A stretch of DNA of 64,000 nucleotides from Brachionus rotundiformis (lineage: Eukaryota; Rotifera; Eurotatoria; Ploima; Brachionidae). The position numbers and the translations under genes are program-made. Positions 1 to 10,309 of this stretch are shown piece after piece; the first letter of the stretch is position 1, and every line of letters begins with the position of its first letter. The stretch spans positions 1,541,995 through 1,605,994 of the forward strand of contig JAESIW010000115.1 in assembly GCA_016802295.1 (NCBI GenBank), written 5' to 3'. The notes under the pieces are model-generated. The model was not told the DNA's origin. It made no database searches and saw nothing but the letters and a program-made list of their open reading frames with translations.

Positions 1-65
1 TGGGTCTTGTTGAGTCATATTTGGTTATAGCTGACACATTAGTTGGAGTTGACATTTGCGTTGAT

Positions 66-196
66 TTGGACATTTGTGTCAAGAAGATCGCCCGGTGAAG
101 TTCTTTGTGACGTCAAAACGTAAAAACTCACTTGAACTAAATAAATTTATTGGACGTAACAATGAAGATGGTAGCTGTGAGTGCTGCGGTGATTGA
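66..196 (+). CDS. possible 3' terminal exon of an unknown gene (partial)
   Basis: An open frame of about 43 codons ends with a TGA at 194-196. Its tail is Lys/Asn-rich and finishes with a cysteine-rich stretch (GSCECCGD). No ATG is available, so if real it would be the last exon of a gene that begins left of the window. I do not recognise a family. A chance open frame is quite possible, because it is short and no splice partner can be seen. Confidence 0.2.
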
Positions 197-289
197 AATT
201 TAAAATATTATAAACACCAGAATTGTTTTTAAGTCACAAGTCTTAAGTCAAGTCAAATCAATGACTTAGTTTTTAATTTTTTTCAATAA

Positions 290-600
290 TTCCTTAGGTC
301 TTCTGTCCAGTTATTTTATTAATAGATATCTAATAATTCACCTTCATAACGAAAAATCAAAACCTACAGCTCTAAGTTTAGGTGTACCGCAGAGTTCAGT
401 GCTAGGTCCTCTTCTTTTCCTTATTTTTTATTAATGATTTCCTTATCTTTTAAGAAAATAAGAAAATTTGATATAAAAATGTTTGCTGATGATACCACGA
501 TTAGTAATTCTGATACTATTCATAATCTTGGTAATTGGTGTTATTATAACAAGGTTGATATTAATTGGTCAAAACCTATTGTATGATATTTTCCAATAAA
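290..600 (+). mobile_element. decayed non-LTR retrotransposon (LINE) reverse-transcriptase fragment
   Basis: Translation in shifting frames gives LINE reverse-transcriptase motifs in the right order. At about 390-430 there is LGVPQSSVLGPLLFLIF, the GVPQGSxLGPLLF block. It is followed by INDF in the next frame and FADDT at about 482-497, the catalytic Y/FADD box. Stops and frame changes between the blocks show the copy is dead. The motif set resembles jockey/CR1-like elements, but the fragment is too short to place in a clade. Confidence 0.75.
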
Positions 601-1070
601 AAAAGTATTATTCCCGAAATGATTAATCTTTGTTGGAATAAAAAAAAGCTGTAAATGAAATAACTCTTTTAGGTTTTAAAATTGATCAAAATCTAAATTT
701 TTCTAATTTTGCATGTAATATCTCATTATCTGTGAATAAAAAATTATTCAGTATAAAGCGACTATTCTATCTATCAACTTCTGTAAAAATAAAGTTTTTT
801 TAGACCTTTATTATTATTATTATTAATTCTAAGCTAGGGCCGATCGCCGACCACTTGCTCAGTGACCCGTAAAATAAGGGGCACTGTGTTTAGTTTATAG
901 AAAAATTATAAATATTTCAAAATTGAGTATAAAAGGTATATTAAAAAAAATGCCATAGTTTCTATTTACAATTTAGGTATTCAATGATAAAAAAATTAGT
1001 TGTTTGATATAATTAATTAGAGGCTATCGAATATGAAAACTAAGCTACATCAAATTTACAAATCTGGAAT
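601..1070. other. non-coding gap
   Basis: AT-rich DNA between the LINE relic and the fold-back element. It may include degraded 3' LINE sequence; I see no further coding signal. Confidence 0.5.
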
Positions 1071-1437
1071 ATTAAGGTTTTGTGATATTCAGTACAAAAT
1101 GACAAAAAGAACAGAAAAAATGTAAAAAAATTGAATAACTTTTTTTCTAAAGGTTTAAACCTAATTTTGTAGATGCAGAATGGTGCAACATTCAAAGTTG
1201 CATCAAATATCTATGTGTGCTAATTTTGCATAGTTCAGCAGAAATTAAATTTCAATATAATCGAGTGTAGTGCATTTTGCACAGATTTTGCACATCATTT
1301 GCAGACTTTTACAGTTGATGCAACTTTGAATGTTGCACCATTCTGCATTCACAGAATTAATTTTAAACTTTTAGAAAAAAAGTTATTTAATTTTTTTACA
1401 CTTTGTTCTGTTCTTTTGTACTGAACTTCACAAAACC
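1071..1437. repeat. fold-back inverted repeat (MITE-like)
   Basis: Two arms of about 120-135 bp face each other, left about 1071-1205 and right about 1315-1437, around a loop of about 110 bp. The reverse complement of the left arm matches the right arm with a few substitutions and small gaps. For example, the 20-base word TTGATGCAACTTTGAATGTT at the start of the right arm is found inverted in the left arm. The loop repeats short TTTTGCA words. No transposase is encoded, so this is best described as a non-autonomous fold-back or hairpin element. Confidence 0.8.
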
Positions 1438-1739
1438 AATATTAAACCCGATATGTTATCTTTTCTCCCTGTCTTATATATATGTCTGAGCTTTTGGACT
1501 TTGACATAGTTTTTTTGATTTGAACGGTACTCAGTTATGTTTTTCAGCCTAACAAGTTTGCATTTTTCTTGTAGTGTCATGTTTTCCTCTTCCAATTCTC
1601 TGGTAATGTCCAGGATTTCGCTAATGAAGTCATTCAGAATCGGTTGTTTTGCTAGCTCAATAATCATCTTCTTAGTGAGTTCATTTTCAATTAATCGATT
1701 GAAAAAGTCAATCTTAATGTTTTTGATGATGTAATTCAT
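1428..1739 (-). CDS. hypothetical short charged protein, possibly a repeat-borne ORF
   Basis: An ATG at 1739 opens about 103 codons. The predicted protein is Lys/Glu/Ile-rich with a likely helical, coiled-coil-type centre (ELEEENMTLQEKCKL). Its 3' end runs into the right arm of the neighbouring fold-back repeat, so the last codons are repeat sequence. I do not recognise a family. It could be a disrupted exon or a spurious frame in an element. Confidence 0.25.
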   Translation of the reverse strand: MNYIIKNIKIDFFNRLIENELTKKMIIELAKQPILNDFISEILDITRELEEENMTLQEKCKLVRLKNITEYRSNQKNYVKVQKLRHIYKTGRKDNISGLILVL

Positions 1740-1751
1740 ATTCAATGACAA

Positions 1752-2665
1752 GAATAAGCTTGTTGTACGACACCTTTATTATTTTAGACCTTTATATTGC
1801 CTTATTTTCATTATTCACCTGAAAATCTAAGGCATAATTTAAAAGAGAATGACTCGAGAAATTTGAAATATAATTAAAGGAATTATGAGAATCTGATAGA
1901 ACCAACATCAAAATCAGTAGATGGCGAAAAAGCTTTTGGATTTTTCTTCTCAAGACTTAAAAATTGCTTTGTGATCAAGAGATCAATGTTAAAATTTAAA
2001 ACATCTAACCATTCAAATTTCAATAATATCAATTTGGTTTTCTCAGATTTTGTAAAAAAATTTAATTTAAATATTTCAATGTTTTACTTTTTTAAATAAT
2101 TTTATAAGAAATTTTATTCATTTTTAATTTTTAAAATTTATTTTATATTATTTAAATAAATGAAGTGTTAATTTATCATTTATTTGCAGATTATAAGTAA
2201 TTTATTTGACTTAACTTTAAAACTGTGACTTATTAGCAAGTCTGCAAAATATCAAAATAATTTGTGACACAACTTTATTTCGACAGTCTTTTTCGAAATA
2301 TAATTAGATTCAGCGTTTTTTTAACAAAAAAAGATAAAAATTTTTTCAAGTTCAAGTTCATGTTTGATGATGTTGGCTCAAAACGTCCTTGTTAGGTTTA
2401 AATATATCCATAAAAATTTATCTATGTATTTTAAAATTTTATGTTAATTAGACGATTGAGAATCGACAGATATTTATATTGATGAAACGTATCTGAACCT
2501 AAAAATTTTATTTAATTTTTTGTTTTTGTTAATTAAAATTATTTTAATTGATATCGCTAAAGCCGCAATTAATTTTTCAAATTTCTACTCATAAAATTTT
2601 AATAAAGATTATTTATATAAACTTTTATTTGAATATAAAATTGATCAAATTTTTTAGAAACCAAA
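1752..2665. other. non-coding gap upstream of TRAP-beta
   Basis: About 900 bp of very AT-rich DNA with many stops in all frames. It should hold the promoter of the downstream gene, but no specific element can be named. Confidence 0.5.
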
Positions 2666-3404
2666 ATGAAGTGTTTTATCTTTTTGTTGTGTGCTTTGTT
2701 GGCAAATTTTGTTTACTCAGAAACCGTTGTTGTCGATGAATTGGAAGATGCCAAGCTTCTAGTAGCCAAAAATGTTCTCAACAACTTCATCGTAGAAGGT
2801 GTAAACTTGACCATCAAATACACCATCCACAATATTGGAAGCTCGTAATTTTCATTCGAAATTTTAAAATTTAAATCTATTTTTAAAATTGTCAATAGAC
2901 CAGCTTTAAATGTCAAATTACAGGATGAAAACTTCCCTGCCGAATACTTCGAATATGCCAGTGGTTTCAACGTAGCTCAATGGGCCAGAATTCCACCAAA
3001 ATCAAATGTTGATCATGTTGTGGTTGTGTCTCCCAAAATGCCAGGCATGTTCAACTTAACTAGTGCCGTAGTGACTTATTTACCGAGCGAAAAGGCCGCC
3101 AAAGTACAAGTAATATTTTTTGCTTTCTTGGTAAATGCTTATTCTAATGTTTTTTTTTAAGACTGGATATTCCACTGAATTGGGAGAAGTCTACATTCAA
3201 AGATTAAGTGACTATAATAGAAGATATGCTTCACAGACAGTAAAATTTAAGTAGATTAAAATTTTGTTTTTAATTTAAATTTTGAAGATTAATTGGATTT
3301 TGTTTATCATAATTGCTTCACCATCGATTCTTATTCCATACTTTTTGTGGAATTCAAGTAACAGCAAGAACCACAAATCAAAAAAGTCCAAAAAATCTAA
3401 CTAA
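2666..3404 (+). CDS. SSR2: translocon-associated protein subunit beta (TRAP-beta / SSR2)
   Basis: Four exons: 2666-2844, 2899-3109, 3162-3239 and 3288-3404. All introns are GT-AG and 48-54 bp long, and the phases fit. The product is 194 aa, close to the roughly 183 aa of the human protein. A signal peptide covers about residues 1-18. The luminal domain carries family blocks (VEGVNLTIKYTIHNIGSS, then ENFPAEYFEYASGFN, then SAVVTYLP). One membrane span lies at about 157-178, followed by a short Lys-rich cytosolic tail (KSKKSKKSN). TRAP-beta is a single-pass ER protein of the heterotetrameric TRAP complex, which assists signal-peptide-dependent translocation at Sec61. Identification is firm from similarity along the whole length. 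The start codon is chosen because it begins the signal peptide. Confidence 0.93.
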
Positions 3405-3729
3405 AAATAATTTGAGAATAATCAGGTCTGTTTTTTTCAATCTCAAAAATCTACATTAGTTTCAGCAGCTACTTTAATTGTTTTTTATTTTATTTTTTTT
3501 CCTTATTTTAAAATAAATTGGTTAAACTTTTTGACTGGACAAAAATGTATCTAATGTATCTTAAGTCAAGCCACGACTTTGACTTAAAACTCTAACTTAT
3601 AAACAAATCTGATATACACATATATATAAAGGAAAACAAATATATTTATATGTTTATATTATAAATTATATGGTATTTTTTAAAGTTTATTTACAAATTA
3701 AAAAAAAATCAAAATAAATATTCTCTAAA
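3405..3729. other. short intergenic region between convergent genes
   Basis: AT-rich spacer holding the 3' ends of TRAP-beta (+) and kinase A (-). Poly(A)-like AATAAA words occur on both strands. Confidence 0.5.
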
Positions 3730-4946
3730 TCACCGCGATACAAAAGGATGAATGCATAGCATTGTGGCTCTTGGTCGAACTTTAAAATCTCTTTGAGAAA
3801 AAGTCTTAAAAGATTGAATTTAACAAAAAAAATTACTAAAATTTTACTTAACAAGACAATTTTGCATAAAGTTATTTGCTTTTGACGACAAGTTTTCCAA
3901 ATATATGAGAGTTGGTGATCGGCACAGAGGAATGGGATTTTTTTTTGAGCCCAAAAATGCTTCGCCATTAGCCATTTCAAAAATTACTACTCCTAAGCTG
4001 TACACATCCACAGTGGCATTATACTTCTCAAAAGTCATTATCTCCGGAGCCTTAAAAATAACTTAGCTCTCAAAAAATTTAATTATTTCAATACCATATA
4101 AGCTATGGTTCCAACCACAGCCGAGTTTGAATCGTTCTGTATTGTGTAAGCTGATGGATAAGCTTTTTTAGCCATTCCAAAATCAATTATTTTAACTAAA
4201 GACTCGGAAACTATCATTATATTTGTACTTTTTATGTCCCTAAATTAATATCTAATATCCAATAACCGGTTTATTAATTTATAATTTAAAAAGAAACCTA
4301 TGAATAATGTTTTTCGAATGAAGGTAAGCTAAGGCATCTATCAATTGTCCTGTATAAATTTTGATGGTACTCTCAGCCAAAATTCCTTGAAATTTTATAA
4401 TTTGCTCCAAGTTTACCCCTTCTATATATTCCATTACAATACTAATTGGTCCTCTAAATGTGAACTCGACCCCCAAAAGCCTAAGATAAGTCAAAATTTA
4501 ATATTTAAATTAAAATAAACAATATTTTTTGACAAACCTGACTATATTTTGATGATTGAGTTGATTTAATGACTCCAATTCTTCGCTAAACAATAAATTT
4601 GAAATAACATTGAATGCTACATTTTTAGGCTCTTTTTTATGCTTTATGGCTATCATTTCACCTCTTTGATTTACGGCAGAATAAACCTAAATTAATTTTG
4701 ACAAAAGATAATATAAATGAAAAAAATTTGATTTATCTTACGATTCCAAATGACCCTTTTCCAATAATGTCAATTTTTCGATACTTCATTATTTTAGATT
4801 CATTTATTGAATTGTATTGTCCCTCCTGAAAAAATATCATTAACATTTGTTTTTTGGTTTTGTTAATTAATTTTAAATTTTACATTTGGAAGTTTACTGA
4901 AGTACTTGTCTTTTATCTGATCGATAAAGTTATATTTGGCTTGCAT
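3730..4946 (-). CDS. STE11/MAP3K-like protein kinase A
   Basis: Seven exons on the minus strand: 4946-4884, 4825-4742, 4686-4538, 4480-4298, 4239-4095, 4050-3853 and 3804-3730. Phases agree and the product is 298 aa, almost only a kinase domain. Visible motifs are the glycine loop GKGSFG (about 43-48), beta-3 Lys in MIAIK (Lys64), catalytic loop HRDIKSTN (159-166), DFG (179-181) and APE (209-211). The last exon gives the subdomain XI Arg (KVRPRATML). All catalytic residues are present, so it should be active. The sequence style is that of STE11-type Ser/Thr kinases, without any regulatory domain. The downstream substrate-binding segment is shorter than in its neighbour. Its closest visible relative is kinase B, with start codons about 2 kb apart. 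The last splice (donor at 3852) was chosen because it restores the family C-terminus. Confidence 0.85.
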
Positions 4947-5351
4947 AGTTAAATTTTTACAATCTTATACAAAAATTTCAATTAAATCATAAATATAAGA
5001 ATTAAAACTCCGAATCAAACTGGCTTTCTTTTTAAAAAACAATTAATTTAAATAGTTTTTCAAGAGCTTTAATTAGAATATTCCTATTTATATCAATTAA
5101 AGCCTAGAAACTAAGAATAACCATCTTTTCTAGCTAAAAAAAAGTGATAAGTTTTAAAATTACAATTTATTGAATTCTAAAATACGAAATACAAACTTAA
5201 AATCTTTTTTAAACTAAATATTTTTTTCATGCTTTTATTTAAAAATTGTTTCCATAAAATATTGCCAAACAATAAAGATATTCCTCAATAAAAATACAAT
5301 CAGTTTAATATATAGTAAACAAAATGGAATTTAAGAATTTTTTCTTAAAAT
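4947..5351. other. spacer between the two kinase genes
   Basis: About 400 bp, AT-rich, between the stop of kinase B and the start of kinase A (both minus strand). No coding signal. Confidence 0.5.
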
Positions 5352-6949
5352 TTAGAACAAGTTTTTTGATTGACTACTCTGCTTTTTGAAAAAACTCTGG
5401 CTCTTTTGACTCGGTATCGCAACTGAACTTATAAAAGGATGTTCCAGTAGAGTGGTACCACTTGGACGCCGATTTGCATCACTTTTTTAAACAAAATTAT
5501 TGTGTCTAATTAACTCTTAAGATATAAATTTACCGAATAAGACAATATTGCATAAATGAATTTGCCAAAGCCGACAGAGTTGGAACATTTACCACTCCTC
5601 TTACTTGCGACAATATGCTTAAATGTTTTTAATTAAAATTTAGAACAAATTACATAATTAAAAAATACATTGTCTCAGTCATATACTCATGGGCGACTCT
5701 CACAAAAGGGTCTCCATTGGCCATTTCATACTTAATTATTTTCTTGGTTAAAAGTAGAAGAGAACATATGAAGATTTACTATTAGAGCTCCAATACTAAA
5801 AATGTCAGCTTTGGAATTATAACTCTGGAAGTTTCGTACTTCAGGAGCCATGAATGGTATCTAAATTATTTTATTTTATCTATTAAGATTTAAATAATTT
5901 CCAGGAAATAAAATTATTTACAGTTCCAACCATGGTTGATGTCGAAGTACTAAAGCCGATTTCGTCAACATTCAAGCGCTTGGCCATACCAAAATCTATC
6001 AGCTTTATCCATGTATTTGATACAATCATTATATTTGAGCTTTTAATATCCCTTAAAAAGATAACTTAAAAATAATAAAATATATCAAAATCTTAAAATT
6101 TTAAATTTCTTAAAAATATTTTTTTTCTAGATTTAAGTCAAGAAAATGTTATAACCTGTGCATCACAAATTTAGAATGCATATAAGCAATAGCGGAAACT
6201 ATTTGCTTGGTAAATAATTGAATAAGCTTTTCGTTTAGACTGTGGTTCTTATAAATAAATTTGTCCATCGGTTCACCAGGAATATGCTCCATGACAAGTG
6301 ATACGACCTCGTTGAACTCGATCTCGACCCCCAAGAGCCTTAAATAGATAATTAACAAAACCAAGAGTACCTTAAAGTAAAATGATTTACCTAACAATAC
6401 AATTATGCTTCAAATTGAACAAAGCTTCCAGTTCTCCTCTGAACAGCATATTTGACTTTTGCATTAGATTGTAATCACTCAGTTGTAATTTGCATTTTAC
6501 TGCGACTAGATCATTTTTATTATTTTTGGCTAAATAAACCTTTTAATTAAAAAACTTATTTCTTAATTATTGCGAGAAAATAAAATTTTGATACAATTCC
6601 AAACGAGCCTTGTCCCAAAACATTGTAGGCTGTGTACGACATGGTTTCTCTGTTTTTGTTCTTATAATTTCCTTGCTAATAAAATTGAATTTTCAAATGA
6701 AATAGATAGATGTAACTTAATTACTCTATAAATTATTTGAGGGTTTAGATAGAAATTATTGAATAAATTTTCATCGAAATCAAAATAAAAATTGGAATAA
6801 GTGCTGTCACGTTTGCTCCGAATATTACATGCTTCACCACTATTTTTGGGACCCTTAGATATCTTAAACGTTAAGATCTAGACAGAATTTTTTTATAAGA
6901 AATTGTATTTATCTACTTTATCAAAATATTTCAGTGGCGCGACACCCAT
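5352..6949 (-). CDS. STE11/MAP3K-like protein kinase B
   Basis: Ten exons on the minus strand: 6949-6917, 6877-6725, 6675-6595, 6539-6391, 6338-6156, 6051-5922, 5860-5780, 5730-5669, 5617-5534 and 5481-5352. All are GT-AG, the phases fit and the product is 361 aa. Motifs: GQGSFG (83-88), VAVK with Lys104, HRDIKSSN (199-206), DFG (219-221) and APE (248-250), ending with NRRPSGTTLLEHPF of subdomain XI. It has about 60 extra N-terminal residues compared with kinase A. Four introns through the kinase domain sit at the same positions and phases as in kinase A, and the exon coding the hinge region is 183 nt in both. This shows a tandem duplication. B has two extra introns late in the domain. The substrate is unknown. 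The 33-nt first exon is the least certain part of the model. Confidence 0.83.
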
Positions 6950-7551
6950 TTGTAGAAATTTTTGAATGTTAAATTATTTTATTTTAAAAAAATAAAAATA
7001 AACCACAATCAAATTAAATTTAATATTTTTTTCAAGTAAATAGCTTAGGCAATTTATGAATGATAGTCATATTTGGTTTATGTAGTGGCTAGCATAAAAA
7101 TAAATTCTAATTTACGCGAAATGTATCTCGCAATTAGTTTAATTGTGAAATGGTAGTGGGAGAAAGCTTTGCATGGATAAATTCAGGTCGATTGAATTTT
7201 AACAATTTTTAAATTTACAATAAAGATAACTAGAAAACATGCTCAATCATCAATTCATGACAATTTAAATTAGTTTCATAGTCCATATGATTTTTTTAGT
7301 ATATAAAAATTTTGGTCATTAATTTTCTATAAACATAAATTTTTACATATTATTTATAAGAATTATAATCTTTTTTTTTATCAAAGTCAAATTCAATAAT
7401 GAAAACTAGAATTGTTTGAAATATTTTTGCCATAACAACTATGAATATTAATCAGCTAAATATTTTAAAACTTTTTTTTTGTGACATTAATTTTATTATT
7501 TAATTAAGTTTTAATTAATCAGAGTTTATTTGTTTTTTATTTAACGAAATC
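6950..7551. other. divergent intergenic region
   Basis: About 600 bp between the 5' ends of kinase B (-) and the NUDT9-like gene (+). It is AT-rich with no ORF, and probably holds both promoters. Confidence 0.5.
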
Positions 7552-8289
7552 ATGACCGAAAAGTTATTCTCAATGGTAAATAAGATGTCACCAAATTTTA
7601 AGCCGTGTGCACAAGAGAAGAAATCGAGTAGTCAAAAAAAAGTTATAGCCTACTTAACTCTTCCTTGTGAGGCGCTAGATGGTAACTCAGCTAACTATGA
7701 TATTCCAGATTTTTTTCCGAAAACTCATAAATTACCATTATCCAGTCAATTGGATAAATTTGCCATGACTTTAGTCACAAAATTTAAGTGGTTAAAAATA
7801 GATGAAAATTGCCAAGAGTTAATGCTGAGTAAGTCGAATAAGCCTTTTGTTGAAATTCTGGCTTTTAAAAAGCACTCGTCTGACAAATTTTGGATGATTC
7901 CAAGTGGACACTCTCGGCTAAAACAATCATTCAAAACTCAGTCAAATGAGTTAAAATGCACCAAAATGGAAGACTTGTCGAAGAGCGAATATTATGAAAT
8001 TTTAAAAGATCTTTATGGAAAAATATTTGTTAACTCAAAAATAATTTATAAAGGATACTTGAATGATGGAAGAAGGAAAAAAAATTCTTTAATTGAAGTA
8101 ATTGCTGAAAATTGTCATCATTTTAATGATCAAATTATCGAAATAATTAATCAAGCTTTTGGAAAAGAGTTTTGTGCAGAAAATTACTGCCTTAAGTGGT
8201 TGGATATATTTGACCAAAAATTTTATCCCCCTCATAGAATTGTTTTAAAAAAATGTGCCAAATTTTTAAATGCTGAATGGATTGATTAA
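7552..8289 (+). CDS. NUDT9-like protein lacking a Nudix box (probable pseudoenzyme)
   Basis: Single exon, 245 aa. The C-terminal half follows the NUDT9 / TRPM2 NUDT9-H fold. FVEILAFKK then FWMIPSGH (residues 99-120) corresponds to the strand leading into the Nudix box, IYKGYLND (165-172) to the conserved IYKGYVDD block, and LKWLDI (214-219) to the VKWVDI block; HRIVLKKCAKFLNAEW matches the terminal helix. NUDT9 hydrolyses ADP-ribose to AMP and ribose-5-phosphate. Here the Nudix signature (G-x5-E-x7-RE-x2-EE) after IPSG is absent: residues 119-140 have no REx2EE, although the spacing to IYKGY is nearly kept. Catalysis is therefore unlikely; ligand binding remains possible (inference). No signal peptide or membrane segment is seen, so it is probably cytosolic or nuclear. 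An alternative is a decaying retrocopy, but the frame is fully open. Confidence 0.7.
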   Translation: MTEKLFSMVNKMSPNFKPCAQEKKSSSQKKVIAYLTLPCEALDGNSANYDIPDFFPKTHKLPLSSQLDKFAMTLVTKFKWLKIDENCQELMLSKSNKPFVEILAFKKHSSDKFWMIPSGHSRLKQSFKTQSNELKCTKMEDLSKSEYYEILKDLYGKIFVNSKIIYKGYLNDGRRKKNSLIEVIAENCHHFNDQIIEIINQAFGKEFCAENYCLKWLDIFDQKFYPPHRIVLKKCAKFLNAEWID

Positions 8290-8683
8290 ATATTAATAAT
8301 TTGCTAATGATCTATTTGTTCTAAGAAATGCTTTTAGTAAATAAATTTTAAATGTATAAAAATCAATAATTTAAATATCAAAATCGGATTGCTTTGAAAA
8401 AGGCAACGCAAAGCTATTTATGCTACAAAAATAAATTTTCAAATCCATTATACTTTATACCTAATACAGTGTATTTTTTTAATTTAAAAATTTTAACAAG
8501 AAGTTTGTCTGAAATTATGTTAATTTGACTAAATATTAACTTAAACAATTCTAGATCTAGTTGTTTTAGCTTTATTTTTAGATAAAAAACACATTTTATA
8601 TATATTTTATTATCAAATATTCATTAATAAAAATATGATTTTTTTTATTTTATTAAATATGTGCTGATGAGAATCTTCAGAAA
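8290..8683. other. intergenic spacer
   Basis: AT-rich with no coding signal. It lies between two plus-strand genes. Confidence 0.5.
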
Positions 8684-9244
8684 ATGATTTTTTTGATAAT
8701 TCAAACAATATCAATCCTCGCTTTTAGTCAATGCAAAGATATTCGGTTGGATCCAAGTAAATTGGCTGAGTTCAAATGCAATGATCACTTGGACAGACTT
8801 TGGCTTCACCTCACTTTTGAAAATAAGAGTGAAATCTTTGATAAAACAGATGATCTAATTTTATACTCTTCTTATCAACCTTGTTTGGAAACAGACGACT
8901 GTGTTGCCAAGCATTTAACTACAATAAATGTAAACACAAGCATCCTTAAATTGATCATTAATTCTTTCTATTCGTACAAAATTGAGATTAGCACCTATCA
9001 AAAATTAGACAATATTTCGAATAAAAGACTATGCGAAGATTTAAGTTATTATAAATTTATTGAATGTGGTCAATATGACTTAAATATAGTTTCAAATGGA
9101 AGTTGTTCAATAACCTTAATTAGTAATGAAATGGAACTTTCGCTAGTAAAATATGTTTACCTTTTTTTTGGATTATCCTTATCACTGGTCGTAATGGCAA
9201 AATTAATTAAAGTTACTTTTTTTAGGTACCAGCTTATAAAATAG
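8684..9244 (+). CDS. single-pass membrane protein related to the luminal N-terminal domain of HGSNAT
   Basis: Single exon, 186 aa. A signal peptide covers about 1-16, then comes a cysteine-containing ectodomain and one membrane span at about 156-176, with only a short tail. It aligns by eye with the N-terminal, luminal part of the HGSNAT gene that starts at 10684. Both have an I(I/D)NSFYSY-like block (IINSFYSY here, IIDSFYSY there), followed about 30 residues later by KF-x2-CG-x-Y-x2-NI. Everything after the first membrane span of HGSNAT, including the acetyltransferase core, is missing. It thus looks like a partial tandem duplicate kept as an open gene. Function unknown; it could bind or compete with HGSNAT partners (inference). 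Confidence 0.7.
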   Translation: MIFLIIQTISILAFSQCKDIRLDPSKLAEFKCNDHLDRLWLHLTFENKSEIFDKTDDLILYSSYQPCLETDDCVAKHLTTINVNTSILKLIINSFYSYKIEISTYQKLDNISNKRLCEDLSYYKFIECGQYDLNIVSNGSCSITLISNEMELSLVKYVYLFFGLSLSLVVMAKLIKVTFFRYQLIK

Positions 9245-9700
9245 TTTTAAATAAAAGGATTTATTTGTTATTGTTATTCTCTTTTATTTATACTGAAAAT
9301 GTATGTGAAGAAAATATTGAATTAATTGAATTTTTACCGCATTGTTCAAGACTTTGTAGACTCAGCATTAGGTTATAAATAATTTTGGTTTATCTTTAAA
9401 ATATTACATAATTTACTAATTCAAAAAAGTAAAATTATATGATGAGTACATTAGAAAAAAATAATTAAATTAATTTAAATTCTTTTCTGATACGGGCTAA
9501 TGTTATTTGTTATCTTTTTTTTATTTGACTAGATCTCTTTAGAGTTTATTTTAACATTGCTATAAAATAAACTGATGAAAAGAATTGTAAAATTCTTAAA
9601 AAAGTTACATAACCTTAAAATACTAATTAAATAAAAAAATTGATTCTTATCTTAATGTAAATGTCTTAAAATTATCTCATTTGATTTTATATGATTAAGT
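9245..9700. other. intergenic spacer
   Basis: About 450 bp of AT-rich DNA; nothing recognisable. Confidence 0.5.
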
Positions 9701-10309
9701 ATGTCTAAAAATTTTTTCTTATTTTTTTATACGCTTGCGCTAATTAGCTCATTGGAAGCATATAATAGACCAAGATATAGATATACTCCAAGGAGAGCTC
9801 GATGGACTAAATACAATATAACCTATTCCTTGTCAGGAGTTGTTTCGAATAAGAATCAAACATCCCTGGAATCTGTCAAAAAAGTTCTGGACGAAGCTTT
9901 TTCTGATTGGCAATCGATTTCTTGCTTCCACTTTACCAATGCAACATCGCATCAAAATGCTGATATAAAAGTAGTGTTTACGAATGATAAAAGTGATCAC
10001 GTGAATTGTAATAGAAAATTTTATGGCACTGCTGCTCATGCCTTTTTTAAATATCACAAAAAGTTTCCTGCCACTATTCATGTAAACAATGAATTATTTT
10101 GGATGGAATCGAGAAAGCCTAGTGGCAGTATTTCATTAAAAACAGTCCTTTTACACGAAATTGGTCATGTTCTGGGACTTTATCATTCAGAGGACAAAAA
10201 TTCTGTTATGTATGAAGGGATATTTACAAATGTGATTAAAAGTGTCTCAGAAGATGACAAAAATGCTCTGAAATATATTTATAAAAATTATTGTAGACGA
10301 AAAATTTAA
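9701..10309 (+). CDS. matrix metalloproteinase, catalytic domain only (MMP-like, M10A)
   Basis: Single exon, 202 aa. A signal peptide covers about 1-20, a basic linker (YTPRRARW, about 28-35) follows, then a matrixin catalytic domain. The zinc site HEIGHVLGLYH spans 152-162 (His152, Glu153, His156, His162), with the Met-turn at SVMYEGI (Met170). YGTAAHAFF and FPATIHVNN fit the structural zinc/calcium region. The usual propeptide with the PRCGxPD cysteine switch is absent, as are hinge and hemopexin domains. The RxxR-type site before the domain could be cut by furin-like proteases. It should be a secreted endopeptidase acting on extracellular matrix or surface proteins. The lack of a pro-domain leaves open how it is kept latent. 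It lies between the two HGSNAT-related genes. An unseen upstream exon could supply a propeptide, but the signal peptide directly at this ATG argues against that. Confidence 0.88.
   Translation: MSKNFFLFFYTLALISSLEAYNRPRYRYTPRRARWTKYNITYSLSGVVSNKNQTSLESVKKVLDEAFSDWQSISCFHFTNATSHQNADIKVVFTNDKSDHVNCNRKFYGTAAHAFFKYHKKFPATIHVNNELFWMESRKPSGSISLKTVLLHEIGHVLGLYHSEDKNSVMYEGIFTNVIKSVSEDDKNALKYIYKNYCRRKI

Noticed and set aside
2713..2970. 85-codon open frame on the minus strand over TRAP-beta
   Set aside because: It is antisense to the well-supported exons 1 and 2 of TRAP-beta and crosses their intron.
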